Shown: positions 44,003 through 53,913 of the stretch, in pieces
Layout of the letters: every line of letters begins with the position of its first letter
Position numbering within the stretch: the first letter of the stretch is position 1
Origin: Ferruginibacter sp.
GTDB taxonomy: Bacteria; Bacteroidota; Bacteroidia; Chitinophagales; Chitinophagaceae
Assembly (NCBI GenBank): GCA_025362235.1
Contig: JANYGZ010000050.1
Location: 1 to 64,000, forward strand
Length of the DNA stretch: 64,000 nt
Reading direction: 5' to 3'
Notes under the pieces: generated by a model
What the model was told of the DNA's origin: nothing
Database searches by the model: none
What the model saw: only the letters and a program-made list of their open reading frames with translations
Position numbers and translations under genes: made by a program

Positions 44003-46528
44003 TTAAAATATCAATGTTATACCAAGGTATAAGCCACCAGGTTTGGCGTACGGATTATTTAAATAATTTAACCGCCTGTAATACTCAAGGCTTAGAATAT
44101 GGAAAATGTTTTCAATACCAACACTTGCTTCCATAAATGGCACTTTGTCCAGCAGGTTAAAATTGGAGTTTTTGTTGTATTCAATATTAGCCTTGTTCAT
44201 GTTGCCCCAATAGGCATTGAATGAAAAGCGCTCCCTCCAGCCCAACTTTTGCAGTAACGGAATTTTATCAAATAAGGCACCACCAAGAGAAAACCTTGTA
44301 TGTAGGCTTATATATTTATCGGCAGCAAACTCGTAAGGCACCATGGTATTAAACTGGTATTTACTGGCAACATAATATTCATTCCCTGCGGGAATATTCA
44401 ATAAAAGGTATGGTAGTGTACCGAATACCTTGCCTGCTTCCAGCTTATAGTACAGCATACTCTTTGGCGGCAGCCGCAACCGTTGCTCGATACCCACATT
44501 TATTTTATGAAAATTAAATTGCGCCTTTCCATGCTCGAAACCATAAGTATATTTGGCATATAGAATTGGAAAGAATGTCCCTAGGTTTATTTTATCATAA
44601 TTTGAAATCCTTGATCTTTCTTTATGTGCATAACGGATACCAATAGACGCTTCTGCAACAGGCAAACTTGTTGCAAAAACACTATCGTAAACTATGTCAG
44701 TATCGTCCTTTATGGGTCGGTATTTAAAATAAAAAACAGGGTTGAGTACTTTATAGCTTAACGAGGCCCTGGCACTAAAATCGGGCGAAAGGTATTGCTC
44801 ATGTTTTAGCAATAACTGCTTTGTATAAACTCTCGTAAAAGGAATAGGCTTTCTCAATAATGAATGAATAAGGTTGTCTTTATCAAGCTCATCTTCATTG
44901 TCAATAATAAAATCATAATCTTCACCATACGAGAGCGTTGTTTTTGTAAAGCGGGGTTCATTCCAAACGTATTTAACGCCCAGAAGCCCTTTAAATTTCA
45001 TGTCCTTTAAGCCATAAGCACCATACCCATAAATATTTATTTTTTTACTGATGCCGGGCATTGTCCAAAAGCCCAAACGTAACCTGCATCCTTCAATTGA
45101 GTTGATGCTGAAAAAGGTGGAGTAGGGACCGACGCGTAATATATTGTCAAAATCCCATGCGCCGCTGCCACCAAAGGCAATTAATTTAATGTCTCTTTGG
45201 AATTGTTTATTTTCTTTTAGCGAATCCACCATGATATAAATATTTTTTTCATGCCTTGTTAAGGAATCAGTACGATACTGCTGCCAGAAAGTTTCTGGTT
45301 TATTCCAGTTAGTGGTTTCTTCTTTGTGCATGAGGCTGCTTGCAATTACTGAAGGCTGACTTGTGTTTAAATTTATTTTATCTATTACTGTTGTATTCTT
45401 TATAATAAACTTTACACCATTTTTATTAGCTGGGGCTGGTATGCCAAGCAATGCCGGGCCGCTTTCAAATTTAACTTCTGTTGAATATTTAAACGGCATG
45501 TACACCATTTTATCGTTGGAGCTGTCATTAACCTGTTTATATTCTTCGCTATAATTTATATCACTTACAAAATTAAGATTAGCCGTCTTGTTCAGGTGCA
45601 TATCAATATTTTCCACCGCAAGCGTATTGGTATTGATCCACATTGTACCATTAAAAGCCTTTTCGTAAGACCGCAATGGAATAAATCTTATCTGTTGAAT
45701 GGTTACACCGTTTTCCACCAAAGTATCGCCCTGAAAATATTTGTAATAACTGAATGCTTTAGAATTTAAAGGACTCACATAAGTCTGGTCAAAAATCGGT
45801 ATCCAGTCATCATATACATTAAAATAAAAATAGAATTTGTCCAATTTGCTCAATATGTCATCTGTTTTAAGTCCAAGTTTTTTTTTGGCAATGATATTTT
45901 CACTTTCAATGTTGGGTGAAACAGAATGATAATTATTAGCAATGCTTTCGGCAAAGTAGATCGGCAGCTCTTTATCATTTTTTGCCATACTGTCAATGCC
46001 CTCATAGGTTTTTAGCATTAAATTTTTTAACCCGGTACCTTTTGCTTTTTCAAAATCAATGTTATCAACATCCAATTCATTTCTTGTATAGCGCTGGTAG
46101 CTGAAACTTCTAAACCGGGATGGATTGTTGCCGGCTTTATGTTCAATTATTTTTTCCATAAATGTCTTACCTGGCTTTGTTGTAGTACCCACCACAACTT
46201 CATGTAAGGCATCGGGCTTAGTTTTCAGCTCAACTGCCAGACCCGATGTATGGCCCTGGCGAAGACCTATAATATAAGTTTCAAAACCAACGCTGGTTAT
46301 TTCCAGGCTGTCATACCAGTTATCGGTGTGTAAGCTAAAAGAACCATCCATTTTTGACATGGTACTGTTATTACTGCCTTTTAAATGTACCGTTGCATTT
46401 TGTAAAACTTGTTTATTTGCATCTGATAATTTACCAGAAATGATAAAATTACTTTGGCTAAACAAACTGTTTGCATAGCATAAACTTAAAATAATAAAAA
46501 AAAATATTTTTTTGAGACTATAATTCAT
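44003..46528 (-). CDS. DUF5686/carboxypeptidase-regulatory-like domain protein
   Basis: 841 aa. Signal peptide (ending LFSQ, 1-24), CarboxypepD-reg-like beta-sandwich at 28-105 (SGKLSDANKQVLQNATVHLKG), then a DUF5686 body with an outer-membrane barrel-like C-terminal half ending GGLYLGITLIF. Widely present in Bacteroidota, function unknown. It stands alone on this strand. Confidence 0.9.
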   Translation of the reverse strand: MNYSLKKIFFFIILSLCYANSLFSQSNFIISGKLSDANKQVLQNATVHLKGSNNSTMSKMDGSFSLHTDNWYDSLEITSVGFETYIIGLRQGHTSGLAVELKTKPDALHEVVVGTTTKPGKTFMEKIIEHKAGNNPSRFRSFSYQRYTRNELDVDNIDFEKAKGTGLKNLMLKTYEGIDSMAKNDKELPIYFAESIANNYHSVSPNIESENIIAKKKLGLKTDDILSKLDKFYFYFNVYDDWIPIFDQTYVSPLNSKAFSYYKYFQGDTLVENGVTIQQIRFIPLRSYEKAFNGTMWINTNTLAVENIDMHLNKTANLNFVSDINYSEEYKQVNDSSNDKMVYMPFKYSTEVKFESGPALLGIPAPANKNGVKFIIKNTTVIDKINLNTSQPSVIASSLMHKEETTNWNKPETFWQQYRTDSLTRHEKNIYIMVDSLKENKQFQRDIKLIAFGGSGAWDFDNILRVGPYSTFFSINSIEGCRLRLGFWTMPGISKKINIYGYGAYGLKDMKFKGLLGVKYVWNEPRFTKTTLSYGEDYDFIIDNEDELDKDNLIHSLLRKPIPFTRVYTKQLLLKHEQYLSPDFSARASLSYKVLNPVFYFKYRPIKDDTDIVYDSVFATSLPVAEASIGIRYAHKERSRISNYDKINLGTFFPILYAKYTYGFEHGKAQFNFHKINVGIEQRLRLPPKSMLYYKLEAGKVFGTLPYLLLNIPAGNEYYVASKYQFNTMVPYEFAADKYISLHTRFSLGGALFDKIPLLQKLGWRERFSFNAYWGNMNKANIEYNKNSNFNLLDKVPFMEASVGIENIFHILSLEYYRRLNYLNNPYAKPGGLYLGITLIF

Positions 46529-46824
46529 AAATTTTGAGTGTGATAATTATACCGTCCCGCATTAATTTTATGTAGCATTTTTTATATAGTAGGGAAGCCA
46601 GGAGAAATGGTTGGGTGCAGGTTAGCTATTTGCAAATACTTTATAGATGTTTTTTTATTTAACGACCTTTGTACAAATTAACAAAGCCGTCAATTGAATT
46701 AATCAGTTTTTATACAATATTGAACTGTAATCTTTGTTTTCCTGAGCATGGTTTGGATAAGTGGAGCATAAAAGGTAAAGATATTTACTGATGCACCCAA
46801 CCATTTTACTAAGGCACTACCACT

Positions 46825-47391
46825 ATGTTAGTAAACCCGATAAATACATTGGACAAAGAAACTGAACTGATACAATCCTGTATAGATGGGGACAGGTATT
46901 CCCAGAGCCAGTTGTATGAGTTGTTTATTCCAAAAATGTTTGCAGTTTGTTTGCGGTATTCTAAAAACAGGGAGGATGCCGAAGAAATAGTTCAGGAAGG
47001 TTTTGTACAGGTTTTTAAGTCTTTGAGAAGTTTTAAAAAGGAGGGCTCATTTGAAGCCTGGATAAGAAAGATAATGGTTTACTGCTGTATAAAACATTTT
47101 AGAAGTAAAGCAAAAATGCACCCCGTAGTAAATATTGAATCCATTAATTTGGAAGAAATAGGTAACGAAGATATAATTGCCCGGCTGGGCAAAAAAGAAT
47201 TATTAAAAATGGTACAGGCATTACCACCGGCATATAGAATGATTTTTAACCTTTATGTTTTTGAGAGGATGAAACACCGGGAAATTGCAGAACAGTTAGG
47301 AATTTCAGAAGGTACTTCTAAATCCAATTTCTTTGATGCTAAAATTAGCTTGCAAAGGGCTGTAGCCAACAGTCTTAAAATTGCTAAATAA
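46825..47391 (+). CDS. ECF RNA polymerase sigma factor
   Basis: 188 aa. Sigma-70 region 2 (LYELFIPKMFAVCLRYSKNREDAEEIVQEGFVQVFKSLRSFK) and region 4 (ALPPAYRMIFNLYVFERMKHREIAEQLGISEGTSKSNFFDAK). Typical extracytoplasmic-function factor. The partner gene begins 10 bases downstream, so the two form an operon. Confidence 0.96.
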   Translation: MLVNPINTLDKETELIQSCIDGDRYSQSQLYELFIPKMFAVCLRYSKNREDAEEIVQEGFVQVFKSLRSFKKEGSFEAWIRKIMVYCCIKHFRSKAKMHPVVNIESINLEEIGNEDIIARLGKKELLKMVQALPPAYRMIFNLYVFERMKHREIAEQLGISEGTSKSNFFDAKISLQRAVANSLKIAK

Positions 47392-47401
47392 AATATTTAA
47401 T

Positions 47402-48967
47402 ATGGATGAAGATTTACACAATATTGAAGATTTATTTCGAAATGGCCTTGAGGATAATGAGGAGTTGCCATCACCAAAACTGTGGAATAGTATAGATAAT
47501 ATGCTTGATAAGGACAACTTAATAAGTATTACAAAAAAGTATAGCAGCCTGAAGAAGGTAGCCGTGCTTTTGCTGTTTTTATTATTAGGCCTTGGTATTT
47601 ATGAACTTAGTTACAGGCATACAACTGAGGCTGTAGCAAAAAGAAATAATAGCAAATCAAATACTGAAACAATAAATAAGGATAATATAACGGCATTATT
47701 GCCTGGTAGCCAGTCTCAAAAAAAAGCTGATTCAATAAATATTAGTAACACAGCGATTAAAGATCAACTGGTATTGAATAGCGTTTCAAATACTTTAAGC
47801 CAAAAAGATAGCTACAATAAAAATATTTTGGTTGATAATGCACTGGCAGATAAAATTATACCGGGCAATAAATCTAAACCGGATAATAAGAATGAACCAG
47901 AAAATAATGTAAACAGTAATGCCAATGCCGTTGCAGATAACAATATTACTTCAAAAAACAAACAAGGAAAAAGCACAGGGCCTTCTTACAAAATACAAAT
48001 ACAAAATTCTACTCCTGTAGGAGCCCAACAGCAAACAGCCTTAAATAATGATCCTGAATTGAACAATCAACAAACACAATTATTAAAAAGACTGAACATA
48101 ATACCTGTTGATAAAATTAGGATGCAGTTAAAAGATTCTGCTGGCACAGGAAAACTATTGCAACCAATTGCTGTCAATAAAATTTCTTTGCCCATTGAAT
48201 CAAAAAATATTGTTGCAGTAAATACAAAGAATAAAGGCAGTAAACCATCGCGGTTTTCTGTAACACCTTTTTATTCTCCGGATATTGCCTGGTATCGTTT
48301 GCAGGAGGATAAGCCAGACAACCAGATTGATAATTCAGCAGAAATTGCAGAGAGTGAGCAGCATGAATTTTCTTCAACTGTAGGCGCATTAGTAGATTAT
48401 AATCTAAATAAGCATTGGATTTTACAATCGGGACTTACTTACTCAAATACAAGTATTATTGTACTGCCTAAAATCATTTTTGCACAATCAGATAACGCAG
48501 GCAGTATAAAATACCGTATCAATACCTCATCAGGTTATGGTTATGTATTGCCCTCCTTTAGCAGTAATCCTATTATTGGCGATAGCTTATATGCCTTCAC
48601 TACAACTCATACGCTAAATTATATCAATGTCCCTTTAGCAATAAAATATACTATTACAAAAGGAAAATTCAGTTTTAATGCAATGGCTGGCTTTTCCACC
48701 AACATTTTAACAGTAGGTAAAATTGAAACAACACTGAAGAAAGGCTTTAATAATGAATCGCAGGTAGTTGATAAATTATATGGGTTAAAAAATATTTATT
48801 TCAGCGGCTTAGTTGGCTTAGGGTTAGACTATAAATTCAATAAAAAAATGGCATTTAGTTTTGTGCCTACTTTAAGGTTTGCTTTAAACTCAATTAACAA
48901 GGATGCCCCCGTAAAATCATATCCCAACACTTTTGGGCTTGTATTGGGTTTAAAAATAGGGATATAA
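47402..48967 (+). CDS. Membrane-anchored ECF partner with C-terminal outer-membrane-barrel-like domain
   Basis: 521 aa from the ATG at 47402; a start at 47381 would overlap the sigma gene. Acidic cytoplasmic N-terminus (1-50, anti-sigma-like), one membrane helix near 54-71 (VAVLLLFLLLGLGIYEL), a Ser/Asn/Lys-rich linker of about 200 residues, then strands typical of a small beta-barrel (300-521, ending GLVLGLKIGI). The combination of an inner-membrane helix and a barrel-like end is unusual in topology but recurs in Bacteroidota. It probably controls the sigma factor. Confidence 0.8.
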   Translation: MDEDLHNIEDLFRNGLEDNEELPSPKLWNSIDNMLDKDNLISITKKYSSLKKVAVLLLFLLLGLGIYELSYRHTTEAVAKRNNSKSNTETINKDNITALLPGSQSQKKADSINISNTAIKDQLVLNSVSNTLSQKDSYNKNILVDNALADKIIPGNKSKPDNKNEPENNVNSNANAVADNNITSKNKQGKSTGPSYKIQIQNSTPVGAQQQTALNNDPELNNQQTQLLKRLNIIPVDKIRMQLKDSAGTGKLLQPIAVNKISLPIESKNIVAVNTKNKGSKPSRFSVTPFYSPDIAWYRLQEDKPDNQIDNSAEIAESEQHEFSSTVGALVDYNLNKHWILQSGLTYSNTSIIVLPKIIFAQSDNAGSIKYRINTSSGYGYVLPSFSSNPIIGDSLYAFTTTHTLNYINVPLAIKYTITKGKFSFNAMAGFSTNILTVGKIETTLKKGFNNESQVVDKLYGLKNIYFSGLVGLGLDYKFNKKMAFSFVPTLRFALNSINKDAPVKSYPNTFGLVLGLKIGI

Positions 48968-49100
48968 AATGTTTAGCCGTTAAGAGGCATATTATAGAAA
49001 TATGGGAATACATTTATTATTTAACCAAAACGGGCTGCCAATGATACCTGTTTCCAAGTGTTTACACCCCTTGACAAACTGTTTCTTAATATTATAATAA

Positions 49101-49794
49101 ATGGGTCTTTTACATTCTTTTGAAAACAGTGGTAATTGGTTGTTTAACCGTAGGGCCTGGCTGCCCGTTGTTTTATTTTTGCTGGCAGTGCCGGTAATTT
49201 TTATAACGGATTACAGTAAGATCGGCGCCAATGTAAAATTATATACAGGTATAACCGCTGTTTTGGTAAGTTTTATTGGACCGTAGGTACAACTCCTAAA
49301 GGTACATCAGGCCGCAACACCGATGAGCAAATTGCAGGATCTTTAAACTCAACCGGAATTTATTGTGTAGTCAGGCATCCACTGTATCTCGGGAATTATC
49401 TTATGTGGATTGGGATAGTAATTTATACCTTGAATTGGTACTTTGTTATAACTGTTTCGCTAATGTATTGGTTATATTATGAACGCATTATGTTTGCTGA
49501 AGAACGGTTTCTTGAACGCAAATTTGGGCAGGTCTATTAAAAGCACCTGCCTTTATTCCAAGCTTTTAGCATTTAGTAAAAGCATCCCTTCCATTCTCAA
49601 TGACTACTGTTTTAAGAAGAGAATATCCGGGAGTATTGAATACTGTAATTGGATTTTTGTTTGTGAATGTATTACGATATAACGCAATAAATGGCAGATT
49701 TAAATTTTTTTGCATGGCAGGGGTATCTGCTGGGTGTTACGCTGGTATTGGTTTTGATGCTTCGTACTTTAAAAAGAACTTGAAGGTTAAATGA
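49101..49794 (+). pseudogene. Isoprenylcysteine carboxyl methyltransferase-type gene, multiply frameshifted
   Basis: Fragments in three frames read, in order, as one protein: an N-terminal membrane part (49101-49286, NWLFNRRAWLPVVLFLLAVP), then WTVGTTPKGTSGRNTDEQ through YCVVRHPLYLGNYLMW to RKFGQVY (49270-49541), KAPAFIPSF in a shifted frame (about 49544-49570), SMTTVLRREYPGVLNTVIGF and VLRYNAINGRF (49597-49700), and finally FFAWQGYLLGVTLVLVLMLR (about 49705-49783). At least four indels break it. Homology to ICMT/phospholipid methyltransferase-like proteins is from the RHPLYLGNY and TTPKGTSGRNT motifs. Inactive. Confidence 0.8.
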
Positions 49795-50032
49795 AGAAGG
49801 GCGTTCTTAAGCTTTTTTGACAGCAATTCTCATTGGCTCAAACATGACTTGTATTTCATTCTAAGGCTTAGAGCCGTTTATGCTTTTTATTTTTTGATAG
49901 CGGCTTTAGTTCTTTGTAGCATTATCGTTATGTCACTTGCCGACCTTGTCGGCATATAGATGTTACACTTGAATCGGGACTTGTACGGCATACTTTTTTG
50001 ACTTTAAATATGCAATGGAATAAATATTTATT

Positions 50033-50049
50033 TAACTCAAACAGCTTCT
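50033..50049. repeat. Dispersed 17-base motif, copy 1 (TAACTCAAACAGCTTCT)
   Basis: Identical to 58577-58593 and 15 of 17 matching 50238-50254 (TAACTCAAACGGCTTTT). Too long to be chance in 64 kb; role unknown. Confidence 0.7.
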
Positions 50050-50237
50050 GAATCATATGTTATTATTTATTGTATTACCTTGGTAATAAAATTCTGAGCA
50101 ATTAAAAACCGGTTGAATTAATCAGTATATTTACTGTTGGTTTTTTATGAGTAATAATTGTTTTGTAAACCATAGAATTTCTTTACCCTCATCTGGGGAA
50201 AATATAGGTATCTATTTTTATAACGTTTTTTTATAAT

Positions 50238-50254
50238 TAACTCAAACGGCTTTT
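50238..50254. repeat. Dispersed 17-base motif, copy 2
   Basis: TAACTCAAACGGCTTTT, two differences from copy 1, 20 bases before the UreE-like ATG. Confidence 0.55.
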
Positions 50255-50273
50255 AATTAAATCAAATAGAAAA

Positions 50274-50774
50274 ATGCTCGTAACGGAAAAAATTGGAAAC
50301 CTGGAATTATTTGCCATCATTAATAGAAATATTGATTATGTATTGCTGAATTGGTATGAAACCAAAAAGAGGATGTTGCGTAAAAAGACAATAACAGGCA
50401 AGGTAATAATTATGAAATTTTTAGATGAACATCCACAACTTACCGTTGGGGATGTTATTTATGAAGATGATTTTAATTTAATTGCCATTGATATTAAAGA
50501 ATGCAATGCTATTATTATCCGCCCAAGATCGATACATGAGATGGTGGCAGTTTGTTATGAAATTGGCAATAAACATTTGCCCCTGTTTTACCAGGATGAC
50601 GAGATTTTAACTCCATATGAAGCCCCATTATTTAAATCATTTAGAGTTTCAGGATATGCCGTAGAACAGGCAAAAAGGAAATTAATAAAACCTTTGAAAA
50701 CTACCCTCCCATATAGCAAAAGTAGTAATAGTTTATTTAAAAGGATAAAGAAACTGGCAAATGGTACTGAATGA
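50274..50774 (+). CDS. UreE-like urease accessory protein
   Basis: 166 aa. UreE features: GDVIYEDDFNLIAIDIKECNAIIIRPRS and the diagnostic CYEIGNKHLPLFYQDDEI, then a C-terminal region ending NPLKTT-like (IKPLKTTLPYS). The His-rich nickel tail of classical UreE is absent. UreE delivers nickel to urease. No other urease gene is in the window, so it is an orphan here. Confidence 0.85.
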   Translation: MLVTEKIGNLELFAIINRNIDYVLLNWYETKKRMLRKKTITGKVIIMKFLDEHPQLTVGDVIYEDDFNLIAIDIKECNAIIIRPRSIHEMVAVCYEIGNKHLPLFYQDDEILTPYEAPLFKSFRVSGYAVEQAKRKLIKPLKTTLPYSKSSNSLFKRIKKLANGTE

Positions 50775-51023
50775 GTATAGATTTATTATGGTTATTAATT
50801 GCCCGCTATCAACTGGCCTATTGGTGGAAATGTATATTTGGGATCAGTAAAAAAATTGTTTTCAATCAGGTTAATTGAATATAAAAAGAGATGAGAGAGA
50901 AAATGCAAAATTATTATTGTGTTATGTTATTTATAGTTCGTTAGTGCTAAAGAATTATGCCTATACATTTACACCCTGTAAAAATTAAAGATTTATTTAC
51001 TACCAAATAATTGAATTAATTAG

Positions 51024-51590
51024 TTGGAAAACATTATTTACTTATTGTCCCATTACCGGTATGTAATCTTACTGCCGCTGGCAATTGTAGAAGGGCCAAT
51101 AATAGCCATCATTGTTGGTATGTTATGTACCAAAGGTTTTTTTAATCCGGCATATGCTTATGCTGTTATTGTTTTTGGAGATTTAATTGGCGATTCAATT
51201 GTATACATGCTGGGGCGATGGGGGAAGTCAAAGTTTTTACGAAAAGTCAGCAGGCGGCTTGGCTTTACTGATGCTAAAATGGACAGTGCCAGGATTTTTT
51301 TTGAAGCTAATCCCAATAAAACAATTTCCTTATCAAAAGTAGTATTGGGTGTTGGGGTAGCTGGTATTTTTATGGCCGGTAATGCCAAAGTACCCTACAA
51401 TAAATTTATAAGTATTTGCCTGGTAACATCGGCCCTGCAATATATTGTTTACATCGGTATAGGATTACTGTTCGGGCAGGCATACATCCAGATCAACCAT
51501 TACCTTAACTATTTTGCCTCTTTTTCCATTATTGCAGCTATCGCACTTCTTTTATTCTTTTTTATTAAATCAAAACTCAAAAAAATATGA
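51024..51590 (+). CDS. DedA/VTT-family membrane protein
   Basis: 188 aa. TTG start at 51024 (the preceding in-frame codon is TAG, and no ATG lies in frame before the conserved VEGPIIAIIVGMLCTKG). Helices about 13-35, 42-62, 100-120, 135-160 and 163-182, with FGDLIGDSIVYMLGRWGK and SRRLG. DedA proteins are proposed lipid scramblases/flippases. It overlaps the GT4 gene by 4 bases (ATGA), which links it to glycolipid synthesis. Confidence 0.88.
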   Translation: MENIIYLLSHYRYVILLPLAIVEGPIIAIIVGMLCTKGFFNPAYAYAVIVFGDLIGDSIVYMLGRWGKSKFLRKVSRRLGFTDAKMDSARIFFEANPNKTISLSKVVLGVGVAGIFMAGNAKVPYNKFISICLVTSALQYIVYIGIGLLFGQAYIQINHYLNYFASFSIIAAIALLLFFFIKSKLKKI

Positions 51591-52804
51591 AAATCCTGTT
51601 TGTATCTGAAACTTATTACCCGCATTTAAACGGTGTATATTATTTTGTTTGCCGTGTTGCACCATTGCTTCAGGAAAAAGGGCACCAGGTAGCAGTAATT
51701 GCACCATCGGAAAATATTCATTTCTCTAAAAAGAAGATAAATGATATTGATGTGTATGTAATGCCGTCGTTACCACTATTATATTATCCCAAACTGCGTT
51801 TCCCCATTCCGGTATTGCTTCAATCACGGATCAGGGATTTAATAAACGAATTTAAACCCGATGTAATACATATCCAGGATCATTTTATTTTATCCAAAGC
51901 CGTGGTTGAAGTAAACAAAAAATTAAAAATTCCCATCGTTGGCACCAATCATTTTATGCCGGAAAACCTTACTTCACTTTTTAAAAATGCTGCAATAAAG
52001 AAGATAGTTGAAAATTTTATGTGGTCAAGGTTTTCTTATGTTTTTAACCAGGTATTATTAGTAACAACTCCTACAGAAACCGGTACCCGTCTAATTCGCC
52101 CTAAATTAAATACCAGTGTTGTTGCAATTTCCAGCGGGATAAATATGGACGAGTATAATCCTTTGGGTAATACGGATGCGCTAAAAGAAAAATACAACTT
52201 ACCTGATAAGCCTGTATTGTTATACGTTGGCAGGCTTGATCCGGAAAAAAGAATTGAAGAAATATTACAGGCTGTTGCAGTAGCGTTGAAGAAAGTTGAT
52301 TTTTACTTTGTTGTTGTGGGCAAAGGTGTAAGAAAATCAGCACTGGAGAACCTGGCTATAGAATTAGGTATTAACGACAGGGTAATTTTTACCGGTTTTG
52401 TACCAGATAAAGACCTGCCCTATTTTTATAAATTCAGCCAATGTTTTATAATAGCCAGCAGGGCTGAACTTTTAAGCCTGGTAACTTTGCAGGCAATGGC
52501 TTCCGGCTTACCTGTGATTGCAGTAAATGCGGGTGCGTTAGGAGAACTTGTGCATGATACAATAAACGGATATCTATTTAACCCCGGGGATACTGACACC
52601 ATTGTTAAAGGTTTAATCAACATTTTTACTGAAGATAGCCTTTGCCAGAAAATGTCCGAAAAAAGCCTGGAATACAGCCTCCAGCATGATATACATAAAA
52701 TTGTAGATTCATTTGAAAGATTATATAAGGGTTATTATACCAAAGAAATTATCACAAAAAACAATAGGGCGCTACAGAACGAGGTTATCGTTAAATTTCA
52801 TTAA
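51587..52804 (+). CDS. Family 4 glycosyltransferase
   Basis: 405 aa. N-terminal GT-B half (MKILFVSETYYPHLNGVYYFVCRVAPLLQEKGHQVAVIAP) and C-terminal half with LLYVGRLDPEKRIEEIL and the E-x7-E motif around ASRAELLSLVTLQAMASGLPVIAV. Similar to glycolipid/diacylglycerol glucosyltransferases. Cytoplasmic membrane face. Coupled with the DedA-like gene. Confidence 0.94.
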   Translation: MKILFVSETYYPHLNGVYYFVCRVAPLLQEKGHQVAVIAPSENIHFSKKKINDIDVYVMPSLPLLYYPKLRFPIPVLLQSRIRDLINEFKPDVIHIQDHFILSKAVVEVNKKLKIPIVGTNHFMPENLTSLFKNAAIKKIVENFMWSRFSYVFNQVLLVTTPTETGTRLIRPKLNTSVVAISSGINMDEYNPLGNTDALKEKYNLPDKPVLLYVGRLDPEKRIEEILQAVAVALKKVDFYFVVVGKGVRKSALENLAIELGINDRVIFTGFVPDKDLPYFYKFSQCFIIASRAELLSLVTLQAMASGLPVIAVNAGALGELVHDTINGYLFNPGDTDTIVKGLINIFTEDSLCQKMSEKSLEYSLQHDIHKIVDSFERLYKGYYTKEIITKNNRALQNEVIVKFH

Positions 52805-52898
52805 TATACTTTTTATGTCTCTCGTAAAAAAATGGAATTTATTTTTTAAGCGGTGGATTATTTCCTGTAATAATACAACTATTCAAAAATTGTAAGTT

Positions 52899-53180
52899 TT
52901 GAAATATGAAAAAATAGATTTAAAAAATGATGAAACAACAAAATTGCCTGTTAGAGAATTTGAGCAAGATGTTGCACAAGTTTCTCAAGACGGTTATGAT
53001 CTCTCCATTTTGAAGGAATTGTACGATTCTGTAGAGCAAAAGGCAGCCATACGGGATAAAGTATTTGTAATTCTGATGGATTATGAAATTCCACATCCTG
53101 TAAAAATGCTGATAGCAGAGCTGCTTAAACATAAAAAAAGTATACTTTTTTTTAAACCACTACTACAGAAGGTTGAATAA
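52899..53180 (+). CDS. Small hypothetical protein, TTG start
   Basis: 93 aa. Stop codon in frame two codons upstream makes TTG at 52899 the first possible start. Helical, acidic; no signal. Not recognised. Near the GT4 gene but 94 bases away. Confidence 0.5.
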   Translation: MKYEKIDLKNDETTKLPVREFEQDVAQVSQDGYDLSILKELYDSVEQKAAIRDKVFVILMDYEIPHPVKMLIAELLKHKKSILFFKPLLQKVE

Positions 53181-53389
53181 AAAAAGAAACAGCTCGAAAT
53201 AACAAACTGTTAGCGGATCAAATAACTGATAGCGATAATACAGTAATATCTTTCTCAAAAAATATTTTCACAGTTACCCAACCAATTATTCAATCAGCCC
53301 CTACTATTTAAGAAAGTAATTTGTATGAAACAATTCTACATAAATTTCGGTACTAACAGTGAATATTTATTAAACAATTAAACAAAAAA

Positions 53390-53896
53390 ATGAAGACTAT
53401 CAGTTTTAAAACATTTAATTCAATTGCAACAGTAATTTTAATGCTATTGTTAGCATTTGTTTTTTCTATTTCTTTTTCTTCCTGCGAAAAAGCAGATGTT
53501 GCAACTACTACCACCACTTTGCGGACAAAGGAAATTATTTTAAATTCAACAAGCGGGAACTTACAATCCGGTAAAGCTGTTATTGCAGAAAATGCCGACC
53601 ACTCTTTTAATGTAAATATCACTTTGCAGAATACCGTAAAAGATACAGTAATGGTAATGCATATACACAATGGCAGCATTACTTCGCCCGGATCAATCGC
53701 TATTCCTTTAACCAATATTACGGGCACAGGCGGGCAGGCAACAGGTACTACCTTAAACATAACAACAGCCCTATCAGCAACCGGAACAATTGTGCCTGTT
53801 ACTTACGAAAATATTATTACTTACGCCGGTTATTTTGATATTCATTACAGTGCAAAACAAATAACCAAAGTAGTTGCCAACGGCAATATTAAGTAA
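53390..53896 (+). CDS. CHRD-like lipoprotein
   Basis: 168 aa. Lipoprotein signal ending SFSSC (C32), then beta-rich CHRD-like domain with VMHIHNGSITSPGSIAIPL and GYFDIHYSA. Function unknown; surface or periplasmic. Followed by a second small lipoprotein 17 bases downstream. Confidence 0.82.
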   Translation: MKTISFKTFNSIATVILMLLLAFVFSISFSSCEKADVATTTTTLRTKEIILNSTSGNLQSGKAVIAENADHSFNVNITLQNTVKDTVMVMHIHNGSITSPGSIAIPLTNITGTGGQATGTTLNITTALSATGTIVPVTYENIITYAGYFDIHYSAKQITKVVANGNIK

Positions 53897-53913
53897 CTAT
53901 AAAATTTTGAAAC

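Larger units (their letters stand above)
49795..50273. other. Intergenic region
   Basis: About 480 bases without a gene. It holds two copies of a dispersed 17-base motif (50033-50049 and 50238-50254) and a GCCGAC-CTT-GTCGGC hairpin (49939-49953). Otherwise nothing recognised; promoter of the UreE-like gene must lie here. Confidence 0.55.

Noticed and set aside
43945-44136. Plus-strand ORF of 63 aa
   Set aside because: Overlaps the 3' end of the DUF5686 gene on the other strand, no family features.
52814-52894. 26-codon ORF after the GT4 gene
   Set aside because: Too short and without RBS, promoter or similarity.
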